DNA from: Paraburkholderia terricola
GTDB taxonomy: Bacteria > Pseudomonadota > Gammaproteobacteria > Burkholderiales > Burkholderiaceae
Reading direction: 5' to 3'
NCBI RefSeq assembly: GCF_900142195.1
Contig: NZ_FRAB01000034.1
Location: 1 to 64,000 of the forward strand
Length of the DNA: 64,000 nucleotides
Shown: in pieces, positions 15,864 through 23,301 of the stretch
Layout of the letters: each line of letters begins with the position of its first letter
Position numbering within the stretch: the first letter of the stretch is position 1
The notes under the pieces: model-generated
Database searches by the model: none
The model's input: only the letters and a program-made list of their open reading frames with translations
Told to the model about the DNA's origin: nothing
Program-made: the position numbers and the translations under genes

Positions 15864-17096
15864 TCACTCCCAGGTCAGCGCGCCGCCTGTTTGATATTCG
15901 ATCACTCGCGTCTCGAAGAAGTTGCGTTCCTTCTTCAGGTCGATCATCTCGCTCATCCACGGGAACGGGTTTTCCTCGTTCGGATACAGCGGATCGAGAC
16001 CGATCTGCTGGCAACGACGGTTGCAGATGAAGCGCAGATAGCTCTTGAACATCGACGCATTGAGGCCGAGCACCCCGCGCGGCATCGTGTCTTCCGCGTA
16101 ACGATATTCAAGTTCGACCGCTTGCTGGAAGATCTCGCGGATTTCCGCGCGGAACGCAGCCGTCCAGAGTTGCGGGTTTTCGAGTTTGATCTGGTTGATC
16201 AGGTCGATGCCGAAGTTGCAGTGCATCGACTCGTCGCGCAGGATGTATTGGTACTGTTCCGCCGCGCCGGTCATCTTGTTCTGGCGGCCGAGCGCCAGGA
16301 TTTGCGTAAAGCCGACGTAGAAGAACAGTCCTTCCATCACACAGGCGAACACGATCAGCGAGCGCAGCAGCGTCTGGTCCGCTTCGAGCGTGCCGGTCTT
16401 GAAGGCCGGGTCGGTCAGCGTGTGGATGAACGGAATCAGGAATTCGTCTTTCGCGCGGATCGAGGCAACCTCGTGATATGCGTTGAAGATTTCGCCCTCG
16501 TCGAGGCCCAGCGATTCGACGATGTACTGGTAAGCGTGCGTATGGATCGCTTCTTCGAACGCCTGGCGCAGCAGGAACTGGCGGCATTCGGGCGCCGTGA
16601 TGTGGCGGTAGGTGCCCAGCACGATGTTGTTGGCGGCGAGGGAGTCCGCCGTCACGAAGAAGCCCAGGTTGCGCTTGACGATGCGGCGCTCGTCTTCGGT
16701 CAGCCCGTTCGGGTCTTTCCAGAGGGCGATGTCGCGCGACATGTTCACTTCTTGCGGCATCCAGTGGTTGGCGCAACCAGCCAGATACTTTTCCCAGGCC
16801 CACTTGTATTTGAACGGCACCAACTGATTGACGTCGGTCTGGCCGTTGATGATGCGCTTGTCGGCGACATTGACCCGCGCTTCGGAAGCGGCAGCCGTTC
16901 CGGCAGCGCGAGGAGCGGAAGCAACGGGAGCGACAGCGATGTCGTTCGCGAAGATGTCTTGAGCCGAGGGAGCGTGAGGAGCGGAACGCGTTCCGACTTG
17001 CGAACCGACAGCCGATCCCGCAGCGTTGCGCAACACGTTCTGTTGCGTAGCGCTCGAGGGAGTTACGGCAGTGATCTCGTCATCCCAGTTGAGCAT
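15864..17096 (-). CDS. nrdB: Class I ribonucleotide reductase, beta subunit NrdB
   Basis: A 410-aa radical-generating subunit of aerobic ribonucleotide reductase, which makes dNTPs. The di-metal site residues are visible: D151, E182 and H185 (EAIH), and a DESMH block for the second half. The radical Tyr is Y189, at the same spacing after EAIH as Y122 of the E. coli enzyme. The first 75 or so residues are Ala/Ser/Gln-rich and outside the normal fold, so the conserved domain starts near VADKRIINGQTDVNQL. The start is ATG 17096 (MLNWDDEITAV); upstream in-frame codons lack conservation. It is separated from nrdA by an unusual 717-bp spacer. Confidence 0.96.
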   Translation of the reverse strand: MLNWDDEITAVTPSSATQQNVLRNAAGSAVGSQVGTRSAPHAPSAQDIFANDIAVAPVASAPRAAGTAAASEARVNVADKRIINGQTDVNQLVPFKYKWAWEKYLAGCANHWMPQEVNMSRDIALWKDPNGLTEDERRIVKRNLGFFVTADSLAANNIVLGTYRHITAPECRQFLLRQAFEEAIHTHAYQYIVESLGLDEGEIFNAYHEVASIRAKDEFLIPFIHTLTDPAFKTGTLEADQTLLRSLIVFACVMEGLFFYVGFTQILALGRQNKMTGAAEQYQYILRDESMHCNFGIDLINQIKLENPQLWTAAFRAEIREIFQQAVELEYRYAEDTMPRGVLGLNASMFKSYLRFICNRRCQQIGLDPLYPNEENPFPWMSEMIDLKKERNFFETRVIEYQTGGALTWE

Positions 17097-17553
17097 AAAT
17101 GTCACCATCAATTTAGAACGGTTTGTACCATCTTTTCACGAGCGATAAAAGCCTTCGCCGATGAAAAATCCTGTTTTCGATTCGCGTTGCTACGTTCATA
17201 CAACACTTTGTTCGACACTGTGTGTGCGTCGCCTCATGTGAAGCGTGTTGAACGTGTGTCGTCGAGGTGCTTCGCGAGCTCGAGGAGCAACGTATCGAAG
17301 CCTCGTTTCGCTGCTCTGTCTATCTGTATCGCGGAGTGTGCGTGGAGCATGTTGCGTTGCCGACTGCTGCCTCGCTCGCGGCTTCTGCATTTACCCGCGT
17401 TTGCCATTTCGTCAGTGGCGGCGAGGTGAAGTTCAATGCAAGGTCGAGCGATGCATCTGGCCGGCTGCGTTGCCTTGGCCTCATCGATCGAAGCGTTTGC
17501 CGAGCGCACTGTGCCGCGCGCTTCGTTGGTGTCGCCGACTGCCGACTGCCGAT

Positions 17554-17775
17554 CTACCGCTTCACGGCCTCAGTCGCTTGCCGTGCTTCGCTGCTTTCGA
17601 TGAACGACGCGGCTTCGATCTCAACCACCGCGCCGCTCATCTCATTCGCTTCTGCGTCACTTCCACCAGGTTCGCTGCTCGCTGCATGCGGGTCTGCATG
17701 CGGGTCTGCATGCGGGTCTGCGTGCGGGTCTGCGTGCGGGTCTGCATGCGGGCCATTACCTACACCCGTCAGCAA
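17554..17775 (-). CDS. Possible small PHAD-repeat protein (73 aa)
   Basis: A minus-strand frame starting at TTG 17775 with AGGA 7 nt upstream, directly downstream of nrdA (38 bp after its stop). It encodes MLTGVGNG, then five PHAD tetrapeptides and one PHAA, then an acidic tail (SSEPGGSDAEANEMSG and on). The PHAD units arise from the 12-bp DNA repeat. His/Asp repeats can bind metal ions, but that is speculation. A second frame through the same repeat gives a 39-aa basic MQTR-repeat peptide with an ATG start, so the coding status is uncertain. Confidence 0.3.
   Translation of the reverse strand: MLTGVGNGPHADPHADPHADPHADPHADPHAASSEPGGSDAEANEMSGAVVEIEAASFIESSEARQATEAVKR
17682..17753. repeat. 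Six 12-bp tandem repeats in the nrdA-nrdB spacer
   Basis: Six contiguous units of CTGCATGCGGGT type: three identical, then two with CTGCGTGCGGGT, then one ending GGGC. The unit length is a multiple of three, so it preserves reading frame on both strands, and each GCATGC unit is itself palindromic. It is a minisatellite likely to vary in copy number. Confidence 0.9.
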
Positions 17776-17813
17776 ACAACGATCCTGCTATCCGCTTCGT
17801 GCTTGCCGGGTTG

Positions 17814-20800
17814 TTACTGGCAAGCCTCGCACTCGTCGAAGCCGGGGTCGCCCGGACGCATCATGCACACCGGACCATCCGCTTCCGGCGCGGCTTCAAC
17901 CGCGACGGCCGGCACTGCGGGCGCGGCCGCTGCCTGGATGCCGCCGCCAGCAACGCCGCCGCTCACGCCGAAGCCACCCGCCGCGCCGCCGCCGATACCG
18001 CCCGTGCCTTCACCGCCACCCGAGGACACCGCGTTCAGCGCGCCGTGCGCCACCGTCGATTTCTCGACGTGCGTCGCCGCCATCGTGCGGAGGTAGTAGG
18101 TGGTCTTGAGACCGCGCACCCAGGCGAGCTTGTAGATCTCGTCGAGCTTCTTACCCGACGCGCCACCCATGTAGATGTTCAGCGACTGCGCCTGGTCGAT
18201 CCACTTCTGACGACGCGAGGCCGCTTCGACCAGCCACACCGGATCGAGCTCGAACGCGGTCGCGTAGATCGCGCGCAGGTCGGCCGGGATACGGTCGATG
18301 CGCGAGAGCGTGCCGTCGAAATACTTCAGATCGGCGACCATCACTTCGTCCCACAGGCCGCGTGCCTTCAGGTCGCGCACCAGGTAGTCGTTGACCACCG
18401 TGAATTCGCCTGACAGATTCGACTTCACGTACAGGTTCTGGAAAGTCGGCTCGATGCAAGCCGACACGCCGATGATGTTCGAGATCGTCGCCGTCGGGGC
18501 GATCGCGACGCAGTTCGAATTGCGCATGCCGTAGGTGGCGATGCGCTGGCGCAGTTCGGTCCAGTCCATCGACTCGCTCGAATCGACTTCGACGTAGCCG
18601 CCGCGCGCTTCGGCCAGCAGCTTGAGCGAGTCTTGCGGGAGGATGCCGCGATCCCACAGCGAGCCGCGGTAGCTGGAGTAACGGCCGCGCTCCTGCGCCA
18701 GTTCGGTCGACGCGTAGTAAGCGTAGTAGCAGACCGCTTCCATCGACGTGTCGGCGAACTTGACCGCCTCGTCCGACGCGTACGGCGTGCGCAGCAGGTG
18801 CAGGCAGTCCTGGAAGCCCATGATGCCGAGGCCGACCGGACGGTGCTTCAGGTTCGAGTTACGCGCCTTGGCGACCGCGTAGTAATTGATGTCGATCACG
18901 TTGTCGAGCATGCGCATCGCCACGCTGACGGTGCGCTTGAGCTTGTCGTGGTCGAGCGCGAGCGTGCCGTCGGCCTGCTCCTTCAGGTGAGCGACGAGGT
19001 TCACCGAGCCCAGATTGCAGACGGCGATTTCGGCGTCGCTGGTGTTGAGCGTGATTTCCGTGCACAGGTTCGACGAGTGGACCACGCCGACGTGCTGTTG
19101 CGGCGAGCGCACATTGCACGGATCCTTGAACGTGATCCACGGGTGGCCGGTCTCGAACAGCATGCCCAGCATCTTGCGCCACAGTTGCGCCGCCGGCAGC
19201 TTCTTGAACAGCTTGATCTCGCCGCGTGCGACCTTGTCTTCGTAAGCCGTGTAAGCCGTTTCGAATTCGGCGCCGAACTTGTCGTGCAGGTCCGGGCAGG
19301 TGGACGGCGAGAACAGCGTCCAGTCGCCGCCTTCCATCACGCGCTTCATGAACAGGTCGGGAATCCAGTTCGCCGTGTTCATGTCGTGGGTGCGGCGGCG
19401 GTCGTCGCCGGTGTTCTTGCGCAGTTCGAGGAATTCCTCGATGTCCAGGTGCCACGTTTCCAGGTACGCGCACACCGCGCCCTTGCGCTTGCCGCCCTGG
19501 TTCACGGCCACCGCCGTGTCGTTGACCACCTTCAGGAAGGGAACCACGCCTTGCGACTTGCCGTTGGTGCCCTTGATGTGCGAGCCGAGCGCACGCACGC
19601 GCGTCCAGTCGTTGCCGAGGCCGCCGGCGAACTTCGAGAGCAGCGCGTTTTCCTTCAGCGCTTCGTAGATGCCGTCGAGGTCGTCGTCCACCGTGGTGAG
19701 ATAGCACGACGACAGTTGCGAGCGGCGGGTGCCCGAGTTGAACAAGGTCGGCGTGGACGACATGAAGTCGAAGCTCGACAGCACGTTGTAAAACTCGATC
19801 GCGCGCGCTTCGCGGTCGATCTCGTTCAGCGACAGACCCATCGCGACACGCATAAAGAATGCCTGGGGCATTTCGATCCGCACGCCGTCGTGATGAAGGA
19901 AGTAGCGGTCGTACAGCGTCTGCAGACCGAGGTAGCCGAATTGCAGGTCGCGGTTGTTGTCGAGCGCGGCGCCGAGGCGCTTCAGATCGAACTGCAGCAG
20001 CTTGTCGTCGAGCAACTCGGCTTGCACGCCGCGCTTGATGAACTGCGGGAAGTACTCGGCGTAGCGCTCGCCCATTTCGGCTTGCGTGACTTCTTCCTCG
20101 AGGATCTCGCGGCGGATGGTGTGCAGCAGGATGCGAGCGGTGACCTGGCTGTAAGCCGGATCTTTTTCGATCATCGTGCGCGCCGCCAGGATCGCCGAGT
20201 CGTAAACCTGGCTCATCGGCACGCCGTCGTACAGATTCTTGACCGTCTCCGCGACGATCGGCTCGGCGCTCACGGCGTCGCCCAGATTCGCGCAAGCCGA
20301 TTCGATGATGCCGCGCAGCGCAGCCATGTCGAGCGGATGCGTCACGCCGTTATCGGTGACGTTCAGACCCGGCGCGCCGCCGGCCACCTGTTCGTCATGA
20401 CCGCGCGCCTGGGTGCGCTTCTCGCGATACAGCACATAAGCACGCGCGACGTTGTGTTCGCCGCCGCGCATCAGCGCGAGTTCGACCTGATCCTGGATGT
20501 CTTCGATATGGAAGGTGCCGCCGTTCGGGCGGCTGCGCAGCAAGGCGCGCACGACGTTCTGCGTGAGCTGCTCGACCAGTTCGCGCACACGCGCCGACGC
20601 GGCGCCTTGACCACCGTTGACAGCCAGAAATGCCTTCGTCACGGCGATGGCGATTTTCGACGGCTCGAACGACACCACGCTGCCATTGCGGCGGATCACC
20701 TTGTAGTCGGCGTAGGTCGCTTGCGGCGCGAGCCCTTGGGCGCCTTGTGCCTGGCCGAACGCCTGGCCAGTCGGTGAACCCTCGTACCGGGTCGTCACGT

Positions 20801-20816
20801 TGTCGGTGGTTTGCAT
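17814..20816 (-). CDS. nrdA: Class I ribonucleotide reductase, alpha subunit NrdA
   Basis: A 1000-aa catalytic subunit that reduces ribonucleoside diphosphates. An N-terminal ATP cone (about 38-130, starting YKVIRRNGSVVSFEPSKI) gives allosteric activity control. The active-site hallmark NLCTEI and the block SNCVAIAPTATISNIIG belong to the ten-stranded barrel. The last residues ECEACQ carry the C-terminal Cys pair that passes electrons in from thioredoxin or glutaredoxin. Before it lies a long Gly- then Ala/Pro-rich linker (GGGEGTGGIGGGAAGGFG and on). ATG 20816 is 7 nt from AGGAGC; the preceding in-frame TTG has no such site. The promoter with NrdR-like boxes is about 400 bp upstream. Confidence 0.97.
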   Translation of the reverse strand: MQTTDNVTTRYEGSPTGQAFGQAQGAQGLAPQATYADYKVIRRNGSVVSFEPSKIAIAVTKAFLAVNGGQGAASARVRELVEQLTQNVVRALLRSRPNGGTFHIEDIQDQVELALMRGGEHNVARAYVLYREKRTQARGHDEQVAGGAPGLNVTDNGVTHPLDMAALRGIIESACANLGDAVSAEPIVAETVKNLYDGVPMSQVYDSAILAARTMIEKDPAYSQVTARILLHTIRREILEEEVTQAEMGERYAEYFPQFIKRGVQAELLDDKLLQFDLKRLGAALDNNRDLQFGYLGLQTLYDRYFLHHDGVRIEMPQAFFMRVAMGLSLNEIDREARAIEFYNVLSSFDFMSSTPTLFNSGTRRSQLSSCYLTTVDDDLDGIYEALKENALLSKFAGGLGNDWTRVRALGSHIKGTNGKSQGVVPFLKVVNDTAVAVNQGGKRKGAVCAYLETWHLDIEEFLELRKNTGDDRRRTHDMNTANWIPDLFMKRVMEGGDWTLFSPSTCPDLHDKFGAEFETAYTAYEDKVARGEIKLFKKLPAAQLWRKMLGMLFETGHPWITFKDPCNVRSPQQHVGVVHSSNLCTEITLNTSDAEIAVCNLGSVNLVAHLKEQADGTLALDHDKLKRTVSVAMRMLDNVIDINYYAVAKARNSNLKHRPVGLGIMGFQDCLHLLRTPYASDEAVKFADTSMEAVCYYAYYASTELAQERGRYSSYRGSLWDRGILPQDSLKLLAEARGGYVEVDSSESMDWTELRQRIATYGMRNSNCVAIAPTATISNIIGVSACIEPTFQNLYVKSNLSGEFTVVNDYLVRDLKARGLWDEVMVADLKYFDGTLSRIDRIPADLRAIYATAFELDPVWLVEAASRRQKWIDQAQSLNIYMGGASGKKLDEIYKLAWVRGLKTTYYLRTMAATHVEKSTVAHGALNAVSSGGGEGTGGIGGGAAGGFGVSGGVAGGGIQAAAAPAVPAVAVEAAPEADGPVCMMRPGDPGFDECEACQ

Positions 20817-20908
20817 GTGCAAAGCTCCTGGTCCTGGAAATGTTGCGGCGAATGCCGCGGATTAAAACGAACGCTGCGCCGCCGCGTGCGCAAGCGATGG
20901 GGTGCAGG

Positions 20909-20928
20909 AAAAAGGCCGGCTGAGCCGG
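20909..20928 (-). terminator. Terminator-like hairpin in the nrdA leader
   Basis: On the minus strand a 5-bp GC stem (CCGGC, TCA loop, GCCGG; 20916-20928) is followed after CC by T5 (20909-20913), about 95 nt before the nrdA start. It could be an attenuator or chance; the stem is short. Confidence 0.35.
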
Positions 20929-21125
20929 GTGGCGGGATGCGACAACGATGAAGCCTGGTTCGAATTCGTAACGGTCTTCATCATGTGTGTCGCGATCACT
21001 TGCCACGCCCCTTTCCTGAGTGCTTCTGGATGCCGCCGGTGGTCTCTTCCGGCCGCGCCGCAGGAATTTTTATCGCTGCCTGGAATGCTTGCGGCGCCAT
21101 GCTCGAAGAGCGGGGCGCCGCTGAC

Positions 21126-21179
21126 TTATCCACTAGTTGTGCACCGTTGTGCACTCGGTTATTCACATGGTTATGCACA
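21126..21179 (+). promoter_or_regulatory. Cluster of DnaA-box-like sites in the nrdA leader
   Basis: Three 9-mers resemble the DnaA consensus TTWTNCACA: TTATCCACT (21126-21134, one mismatch), TTATTCACA (21159-21167) and TTATGCACA (21171-21179), all in the same orientation. DnaA is known to control the nrdAB promoter in E. coli. Here the sites lie just downstream of the predicted start of nrdA transcription. Function is inferred. Confidence 0.55.
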
Positions 21180-21184
21180 ACAAA

Positions 21185-21231
21185 GCACAAGATATAGTGC
21201 AAAACTGAATTTCTGGCACCAAGTATAGTGG
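21185..21231 (-). promoter_or_regulatory. Paired NrdR-like boxes upstream of nrdA
   Basis: Two 16-bp near-palindromes, GCACAAGATATAGTGC (21185-21200) and GCACCAAGTATAGTGG (21216-21231), resemble the NrdR consensus acaCwAtATaTwGtgt. Their starts are exactly 31 bp apart, about three helical turns, the spacing known for NrdR operators. The second overlaps the predicted -10. NrdR would repress nrdA(B) when dATP is high. No nrdR gene is in this window. Confidence 0.78.
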
Positions 21232-21249
21232 AGTTTCGGGACAGGTCAA
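21222..21249 (-). promoter_or_regulatory. Sigma-70 promoter of nrdA
   Basis: Minus strand: -35 TTGACC (21244-21249), a 16-bp spacer, -10 TATACT (21222-21227). The -10 lies inside an NrdR-like box. Transcription would start near 21215 and give a leader of about 400 nt before the nrdA ATG. Confidence 0.72.
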
Positions 21250-21367
21250 ATCGATTTATTTACTCTCGAAGGGTTGACTTTCGCATCGCCCGGCGCAAAG
21301 CCGTCTCCCCGGAGAACAAGGCGGCGCCTTGCTCTCGTCGCATCACGCGGTGTCGCACGAAGGGCCG

Positions 21368-21964
21368 TTACGGCGTTTTGGAAAACTTGAGATAGGGGAA
21401 ATACTGAGCGGGAAGCGAGGTGTCGCGTTGCAGACGCCGCCAGTCGAAATGAGGACCTGGATCCGTCTTGCGGCCGGGGGCAATATCCGAGTGACCGGCA
21501 AGCGCCTCGACCGGATAGCGCGCCTTGAGCGCCTTCACGAGGGCGCCGAGCATGCGGTATTGCGCCGCTTCGAAAACAGTCGTGTCGCTGCCCTCGAGCT
21601 CGATGCCGATCGAGAAGTCATTGCAACGCTCGCGGCCGAAAAAATTCGACGGCCCCGCGTGCCATGCGCGCTCATTGCAAGAGACGTATTGCTCCAGCAC
21701 CCCGTCGCGATGAATCACGAAATGCGCCGACACGCGCACGCCGCGCAGGTGCGTGTCGTAGTACGGATGGGCATCGCAGTCGAGCGTGTTCTGGAACAGT
21801 TCGGCGATCGCCGTGCCGCCGAACTCATTGGGCGGCAGGCTGATGTTGTGGACGACGATCAGCGTCGGCAACGCGCCTTCGGGCCGCGCTTCGAAATTCG
21901 GCGAGGGGAGCTTGCGTGCGGCGGCGACCCAACCGTCGGCGTCGACGGTGAACCCGACGCTCAT
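21368..21964 (-). CDS. ampD: 1,6-anhydro-MurNAc-L-alanine amidase AmpD
   Basis: A 198-aa cytoplasmic zinc amidase that cleaves peptides from anhydro-muropeptides during wall recycling, and in other bacteria lowers the ampC-inducing signal. The fold of amidase_2 is visible: HNISLPPNEFGG at the start, SAHFVIHRDG, a central WHAG, and the zinc ligands in AGHSDIAPGRKTDPGPHFDW. Start ATG 21964 gives MSVGFTVDADGW and overlaps the previous gene by 4 nt; 37 upstream in-frame codons lack similarity. Mpl at 4.7 kb uses the tripeptide that this enzyme frees. Confidence 0.96.
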   Translation of the reverse strand: MSVGFTVDADGWVAAARKLPSPNFEARPEGALPTLIVVHNISLPPNEFGGTAIAELFQNTLDCDAHPYYDTHLRGVRVSAHFVIHRDGVLEQYVSCNERAWHAGPSNFFGRERCNDFSIGIELEGSDTTVFEAAQYRMLGALVKALKARYPVEALAGHSDIAPGRKTDPGPHFDWRRLQRDTSLPAQYFPYLKFSKTP

Positions 21965-22284
21965 CGAGCGTCGCGGCCCGTGGGTCGCGCGCCGTGGCGC
22001 TGCGCATGCGCGGCGCTGCAGAACGGCTGTCCCGCCACCACCACGGAATCGCTCTTCGGCGCATGTACGCCGCACTCGACGCAGCGGATCATCGGCTCGG
22101 CGAGTTGGGGCTGAGCTTGCGCTTGCGCGGAGCCGGCCGAGCGCGCGCCGTCATGCGGACCCTTGGCGCCCGCGGCGCCGTTCGCGCCCGCGCGTTGCGA
22201 TGTCTGCGCGTCATGACGGCGCAGCGCCTTCACCAGCCACTGGCCGACGATGAACAACATGATCAGCAGAAATATTTGTCGCAT
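21961..22284 (-). CDS. PP0621-family small membrane protein
   Basis: A 107-aa protein: one N-terminal membrane helix (MRQIFLLIMLFIVGQWLVKA), an Ala/Gly/Gln-rich linker, and a C-terminal zinc-finger-like segment (CVECGVHAPKSDSV, then PFCSAAHAQRH). Members of this PP0621 family are commonly found next to ampD; function is unknown. The C/C/C/H pattern suggests one bound metal. It overlaps ampD by 4 nt (ATGA) and follows the ccsA-like gene by 9 bp. Confidence 0.88.
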   Translation of the reverse strand: MRQIFLLIMLFIVGQWLVKALRRHDAQTSQRAGANGAAGAKGPHDGARSAGSAQAQAQPQLAEPMIRCVECGVHAPKSDSVVVAGQPFCSAAHAQRHGARPTGRDAR

Positions 22285-22293
22285 GGCACACGC

Positions 22294-23220
22294 TCACACT
22301 ACGGCTCGGTGCAACAGCACCTCGAAAACAAAACGGCTGCCGACGTACGCCAGCAGCAGCGCGACGAACGAAGCCAGCACCCAGCGCAATGCCGCACGGC
22401 CGCGCCAGCCGGATACCTTGCGCGCGGTCAGCAGCGCGCCGAACATCACCCAGGAAAGAATCGCGAACACGGTTTTATGATCGAGGCTCAACGCGCGGTC
22501 GACCAGTTGCTCGCTGAACACGATGCCCGAAATCAGCGTGAGCGTGAGCAGCACGAAGCCGGCGCCGATCAGGCGGAACAGCAGCTTTTCCAGCGTGAGC
22601 AGCGGCGGCAAGGTATCGAGCCAGCTCGACAGCCAGCCGTTGCCGGCCGCGGCCCCATGCCGTTGCGACACGCCGCCGCGCATGGCGTGCAAACGCCGCT
22701 CCACCAGCAGCATCAGAATCGCGTGCAGCGCCGCGATCACAAACAATCCGTACGCGATGTTCGCGATCAGAAAGTGCAGCTTGAACATGGGCGCCGCGGA
22801 ATACGGCAGCACGCGCACGCCGTTGAACGCCAGCGGCAACAACGACGCGACGCAGGCGAGCGGCAACACCAGCAGGCGCAAGCCGTCGAGCGGAAAGAAG
22901 AAACTCTCGATCCAGTAGATGCCGGCGCCGAGCCAGAACATCGCCGAAAGCGCGAACGCGAAACCGAACACCATCGCGTTCTGGGGAAAGATGGTGGTAT
23001 GCAGCAACACGCCGTGCGCGAGCAGCGCGAGGAAAAGCAGCGCACGGCCCGGCGTGCTCATGCCCGAAGCGGCCGACACGCCCGCGGCAGCCGGCGCGCG
23101 TGGCACGGGCGGCACGCTCTCGAGCATGGGGCGCACGGCGGCGTGCCGGTGCGAGCGCCAGCCGGCCACGGCAAGGCCGCCGTAGAGAAGCGCAGTGAGG
23201 GCATACAGTACAATATCCAT
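22294..23220 (-). CDS. CcsA/YpjD-like cytochrome c assembly membrane protein
   Basis: A 308-aa polytopic protein with about eight membrane helices, of the cytochrome c assembly (CcsA/CcmC/HemX) superfamily. The core region ALHAILMLLVERRLHA and later HKTVFAILSWVMFGALL carry conserved His and Trp as in haem-handling members. This short form (about 300 aa) is like E. coli YpjD and not like a full cytochrome c synthase. Its actual role is unproven. It is read away from ffh; the two start 81 bp apart. Confidence 0.88.
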   Translation of the reverse strand: MDIVLYALTALLYGGLAVAGWRSHRHAAVRPMLESVPPVPRAPAAAGVSAASGMSTPGRALLFLALLAHGVLLHTTIFPQNAMVFGFAFALSAMFWLGAGIYWIESFFFPLDGLRLLVLPLACVASLLPLAFNGVRVLPYSAAPMFKLHFLIANIAYGLFVIAALHAILMLLVERRLHAMRGGVSQRHGAAAGNGWLSSWLDTLPPLLTLEKLLFRLIGAGFVLLTLTLISGIVFSEQLVDRALSLDHKTVFAILSWVMFGALLTARKVSGWRGRAALRWVLASFVALLLAYVGSRFVFEVLLHRAVV

Positions 23221-23301
23221 ATTCGAAGTTTACACTAGGCCCCTACTCCGCGACGTCTTCCACTTCGCGCGCTGCGCGGGCCGCACTGCTCATCGCTCCC
23301 C

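Larger units (their letters stand above)
17097..17813. other. nrdA-nrdB spacer of 717 bp
   Basis: Class Ia nrdA and nrdB are usually close. This spacer holds six 12-bp tandem repeats (17682-17753), a possible 73-codon repeat-bearing ORF, and one further open minus-strand frame (17234-17509, GTG start) without recognisable features. The last 100 bp before nrdB are AT-richer and could hold an nrdB promoter, but I see no convincing -35/-10 pair and no NrdR-like box there. Confidence 0.7.
20817..21367. other. ampD-nrdA intergenic region of 551 bp
   Basis: It contains the nrdA promoter, NrdR-like and DnaA-like boxes, and a terminator-like hairpin. It also holds a GTG (21004-21006) preceded by a strong AGGAAAGGGGC ribosome site, whose frame runs on into nrdA in another phase. 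I see no independent gene. No clear terminator for ampD was found. Confidence 0.6.

Noticed and set aside
17234..17509. Possible 91-aa protein in the nrdA-nrdB spacer
   Set aside because: GTG start without a convincing ribosome site, no motif and Arg/Ala-rich composition; insufficient support to list as a gene.
17682..17753. CRISPR-like array
   Set aside because: The repeats are 12 bp, contiguous and lack spacers; no cas genes are nearby. It is a minisatellite.
18633..20777. Long open frame antisense to nrdA
   Set aside because: It mirrors the codon bias of nrdA; no ribosome site or domain was seen.
20395..21006. Independent 203-aa gene overlapping the start of nrdA
   Set aside because: Despite a good ribosome site, two-thirds of it is an out-of-frame reading of nrdA. 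I kept only the upstream start as a possible leader signal.
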